Shown here piece after piece: positions 62,401 through 64,000 of a DNA stretch of 64,000 nucleotides. The stretch comes from Salminus brasiliensis. Its lineage: Eukaryota > Chordata > Actinopteri > Characiformes > Bryconidae. Under the pieces are notes generated by a model. The model had not been told where the DNA came from, searched no databases, and saw only the letters and a program-made list of their open reading frames with translations. Each line of letters begins with the position of its first letter. Within the stretch, counting starts at the first letter, position 1. The stretch covers positions 33,335,873 to 33,399,872 of the forward strand of contig NC_132883.1 in the NCBI RefSeq assembly GCF_030463535.1, read 5' to 3'. The translations under genes were made by a program, and so were the position numbers.

Positions 62401-63988
62401 AGCTGAATACAAAAACTTTTGCCATATCAAGATATGATCTGAAAACACACACACAAACACATAAATATAAACAAAGCAATTGCCAAGTTTTCCTTTATTA
62501 CAAAATGTTTATAAAATGTTAGATTAATGATGATTATTTAGTTTGGTCATTCAGAAAAACATACCATATATTTCCTACCAGCTCAAGTCTTGTGTGTTTC
62601 GACAATACTTCCTGTTCAGCCACAGCCTTGTGTTTATACATGCATTAACTATGCTGGTGGCATGATTAGGTAAAACATTTGTGTTCCAAATTGTCATAAT
62701 ATTTGAACAAACATATTGGGGTCAATCTATAATGTCACATCAACATTTGTGTGTGAAGGACGCGAGATATATCATATGGTAATCTTCATATTTCATACAG
62801 ACCTATTTTACATGTACAGAGTATATGCACCTGCAATGTAGGAAGTTGCCAACTGATGTGTACTGATTAAGGGACCGAGGGTCTAGGCTTCTACTGATCT
62901 CCACATTTTCTCCTGCCAGGAGTCTCACAGAGGCTTTATTTTCATCTTCAAACACCTGCCACTGCAGAGAGGCCATCAACAACAGCATGAAATCATCTGC
63001 AAAATGAATGTAAAGAGAGAGAGGATACAAAAGTAAGAAGGTGGTATGCATAGGACTGTCTTCTGAAATAATGTGTGACATCAGCCAGACTCACAAAGGA
63101 TGAAGGTGGGGTTAGGCTGCATGGCAAAGTCTGGCAAATACAGCCACTTTATCAGATTAGAGGAGAAAGCTGGAGTAGATTTCCTCCAGGGATAATCTGC
63201 AGAGCAGAGCATGCATCATGTGTTTATTGATCTAGGAGAAAGCACAGAAATGCTATCTTCTCCAACAGAATTTTTAGCCCAGTTTATTTACTCTGTTTTT
63301 AGGTTTATTTTTGAATATGACAACACAGTTACTTCCCAAAGCTGTAATCTGTGATTAAATAAAAACATTGTCATTTTAGTGTTCTGTAATTAGCACATTA
63401 CTTGACTGCAATACATATGAATATTATAATTAACAGATACCACCATCATGTGAAAAAACTAGGACACCTCACATTTTGAAACACTTTTGACATTTAATCT
63501 TCATTATAACAACATAGAGAGATGAAGGTAATTACTTAAAAAACTACATTAAAGAGGCATTTGGAGGAGACTTTCATATTTAACCCTTAGACATCCAGTT
63601 TGTTTTTCTCTTGATTGTTGAAGTGAGTGACATCACCATGGTGAGAACTAAAAAGCTATTTGAGGCCTTCAGAAAGAAAACTTTCTGGGGTTTAAAATGA
63701 TCTAAAAATAAATAAATAAATAAACCATTATAGGTTTATTTCATTTCTTTACAGGCTGTTGTGTCTTAATGTAATGTACTTCTATGATGAGATTTCATTT
63801 GACCAATAAAACAAATTCTGATTCAGAATGACCATCACACTGACACCATTTAGTAGAATATTTTGCGCCCCCCTTCACATAGGAATGCTACTGCTTTCAA
63901 TTTAAACCAAAAGGTACTGCCGTTTTAATCAAATACTGTGTGACTTACCAGTACAGAGTGCAGGAGGCAAGCCGATACAGAGCATGTA
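44560..63988 (-). CDS. PIEZO-type mechanosensitive ion channel, PIEZO2-like (3' 31 exons; 5' end beyond the window)
   Basis: PIEZOs are trimeric plasma-membrane cation channels opened by membrane tension. Exons (minus): 63988-63949, 63196-63095, 62996-62831, 62438-62195, 61843-61747, 61255-61096, 60854-60765, 60652-60576, 60453-60403, 59359-59247, 59165-59045, 58521-58450, 58029-57863, 57765-57578, 57404-57216, 56803-56534, 56020-55762, 55648-55460, 54424-54220, 52799-52667, 52112-51965, 51861-51647, 51311-51153, 50789-50642, 50453-50265, 50140-50048, 49825-49656, 47376-47260, 47075-46996, 46913-46694, 44815-44560. They sum to 4728 nt (1575 aa plus stop) and all phases agree. The donor of 57765-57578 (AG|gttctc) is weak and chosen by phase; 46996 uses a GC donor. 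Motifs such as [16 protein letters not shown] and [10 protein letters not shown] side with PIEZO2 rather than PIEZO1. No disabling change seen. Confidence 0.93.
49595..49653. repeat. (GT)n microsatellite touching a PIEZO splice donor
   Basis: About 28 GT units on +. On the coding strand it is a (CA)n tract beginning within about five bases of the donor of exon 49825-49656 (AG|gtacac...). Confidence 0.95.
50838..51095. mobile_element. Tc1-like transposon fragment in a PIEZO intron
   Basis: AATGGGACACTTGCTCATGCATTG, TATTCTGCTTTTGTTGGAGTAAC and CAGTGACAAGATTGTTAGAGA are recognisable pieces of a common fish Tc1-like family end region, here cut short. No open frame. Confidence 0.55.
53560..54010 (-). 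mobile_element. Tc1/mariner fragment in a PIEZO intron (minus orientation)
   Basis: On + it reads as the complement of a transposase gene: TTAGCTTTTTGGCAGATGCTAAC, TTTTGACTCATCAGTTCATAGA (complement of the WSDES block, about 53957) and TCAATTATGGCAAGTCGCCCAG. The sequence is heavily mutated. It accounts for much of the 1.4 kb intron 52800-54219. Confidence 0.65.
56926..56986. repeat. (AT)n microsatellite in a PIEZO intron
   Basis: About 30 AT units; the ORF across it is Tyr-Ile filler. Confidence 0.95.
58138..58355. mobile_element. Common teleost interspersed repeat (SINE or MITE type)
   Basis: Contains the very widespread fish core GGCATTTAGCTGATGCTCTT followed by ATCCAGAGCGACTTACAAGG, then AGGAGTCTTGCCCAAGGACTC, CAAACCCCAGTTTCCCA and TTGCGCTACACCAACCAC. 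I know the core from many teleost genomes but cannot state the class with certainty. It sits in the intron between exons 58521-58450 and 58029-57863. Confidence 0.75.
59383..59430. repeat. (CATA)n/(CA)n microsatellite just upstream of a PIEZO acceptor
   Basis: Four CATA units then 17 CA units on +. On the coding strand this is a (TG)n tract 24 bases before the acceptor of exon 59359-59247. (TG)n near splice sites can affect splicing. Confidence 0.92.
59551..60367 (-). mobile_element. Internally deleted Tc1-like transposon (minus orientation) in a PIEZO intron
   Basis: The left end CAACCCCAATTCCAAGTTTGG and right end CATTCCAACTTTTTTGGAACTTAGGTTA form the inverted termini of a well-known fish Tc1-like family, flanked by TA on the left. 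Inside, TGCTCAACAGTCCTGGGTCTGC and TTCTCCAGATTCTCTGAATC match the reversed helix-turn-helix and linker coding text. Only about 0.8 of roughly 1.6 kb remains, and the catalytic region is gone. Confidence 0.85.
61335..61378. repeat. (AT)n/(CATA)n tract in a PIEZO intron
   Basis: Imperfect AT and CATA repeat next to CA-rich patches at 61258-61290. Confidence 0.85.
63445..63720 (+). mobile_element. Tc1-like transposon 5' fragment in a PIEZO intron
   Basis: TGTGAAAAAACTAGGACACCTC, GAGAGATGAAGGTAATTAC, AACCCTTAGACATCCAGTTTG and ATGGTGAGAACTAAAAAGC...GAGGCCTTCAGAAAGAAA match the terminal region and transposase start of a known fish Tc1-like family. It is cut soon after the start codon, then an (AAAT)n run. 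Confidence 0.7.
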
Positions 63989-64000
63989 CTGAAAAACCAT

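Larger units (their letters stand above)
59045..63988 (-). other. PIEZO blade segment and PIEZO2-type acidic linker
   Basis: Eleven exons covering the middle of the blade. In order: [18 protein letters not shown] (63.99-63.1 kb), the hydrophobic [20 protein letters not shown] (62.4-62.2 kb), [20 protein letters not shown] (61.2 kb), then the amphipathic [14 protein letters not shown] and [16 protein letters not shown] stretch that forms the beam-like helix of the family. A WWKPWV motif (60.45 kb) leads into the acidic run [12 protein letters not shown] (59.3 kb) and [15 protein letters not shown]. These follow the order in PIEZO2, but the linkers are shorter. Confidence 0.85.

Noticed and set aside
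44560-63988. Calling the channel PIEZO1
   Set aside because: The C terminus (ELPNVD..LCTDIF, RETGE) and anchor ([10 protein letters not shown]) match PIEZO2 rather than PIEZO1 as I know them. Even so, orthology to PIEZO2 is not proven, so no symbol is given.
1-64000. A novel defence or mobile gene system
   Set aside because: Everything coding that I can support is an ordinary vertebrate gene or a dead transposon; the unusual content is the extra PIEZO locus and regulatory or splicing features.

Overview
This is nuclear DNA from a ray-finned fish, probably an otophysan-type teleost. It is AT-rich, with short exons split by GT-AG introns, long (CA)n, (GA)n, (AT)n and (ATT)n microsatellites, many decayed Tc1/mariner transposons of fish families, and a Rex/Babar-like LINE. 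I see no prokaryotic genes, phage, CRISPR array or operon. The species cannot be fixed from sequence alone.

Layout. 110-151 (-): a likely first coding exon of an NDUFA4-family gene running off the left edge. 4380-11406 (-): actr5, the INO80-complex actin-related protein, complete in 9 exons (610 aa), with a dead LINE in its last intron. 11.4-20.0 kb: intergenic and upstream DNA carrying a candidate promoter/first exon (12.39-12.49 kb), a GC-rich possible conserved element (16.9-17.3 kb), long GA tracts and an excellent RE1/REST site (18.70 kb). 20047-22460 (+): slc32a1, the vesicular GABA/glycine transporter, complete in 2 exons (525 aa). 22.8-28.5 kb: a cluster of at least four decayed Tc1/mariner copies. 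31507-40497 (+): a BPI/LBP-family innate immunity gene, complete in 15 exons (475 aa). 44560-63988 (-): the last 31 coding exons (1575 aa plus stop) of a PIEZO mechanosensitive channel, closest in motifs to PIEZO2, continuing past the right edge.

actr5, slc32a1 and bpi/lbp recall the human 20q11 neighbourhood (LBP/BPI, SLC32A1, ACTR5), so this is a broadly conserved block. Two things differ. actr5 and slc32a1 lie head to head here, while they are in tandem in human. A PIEZO gene lies tail to tail with bpi, although neither human PIEZO1 (16q24) nor PIEZO2 (18p11) is near BPI. The divergent PIEZO copy at this third address is the most interesting item in the window.

The genes do not form a pathway. 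All exon joins were worked out by hand from splice sites and reading phase, and every complete model closes in frame. Repeat family names come from recognising sequence, not from a search.
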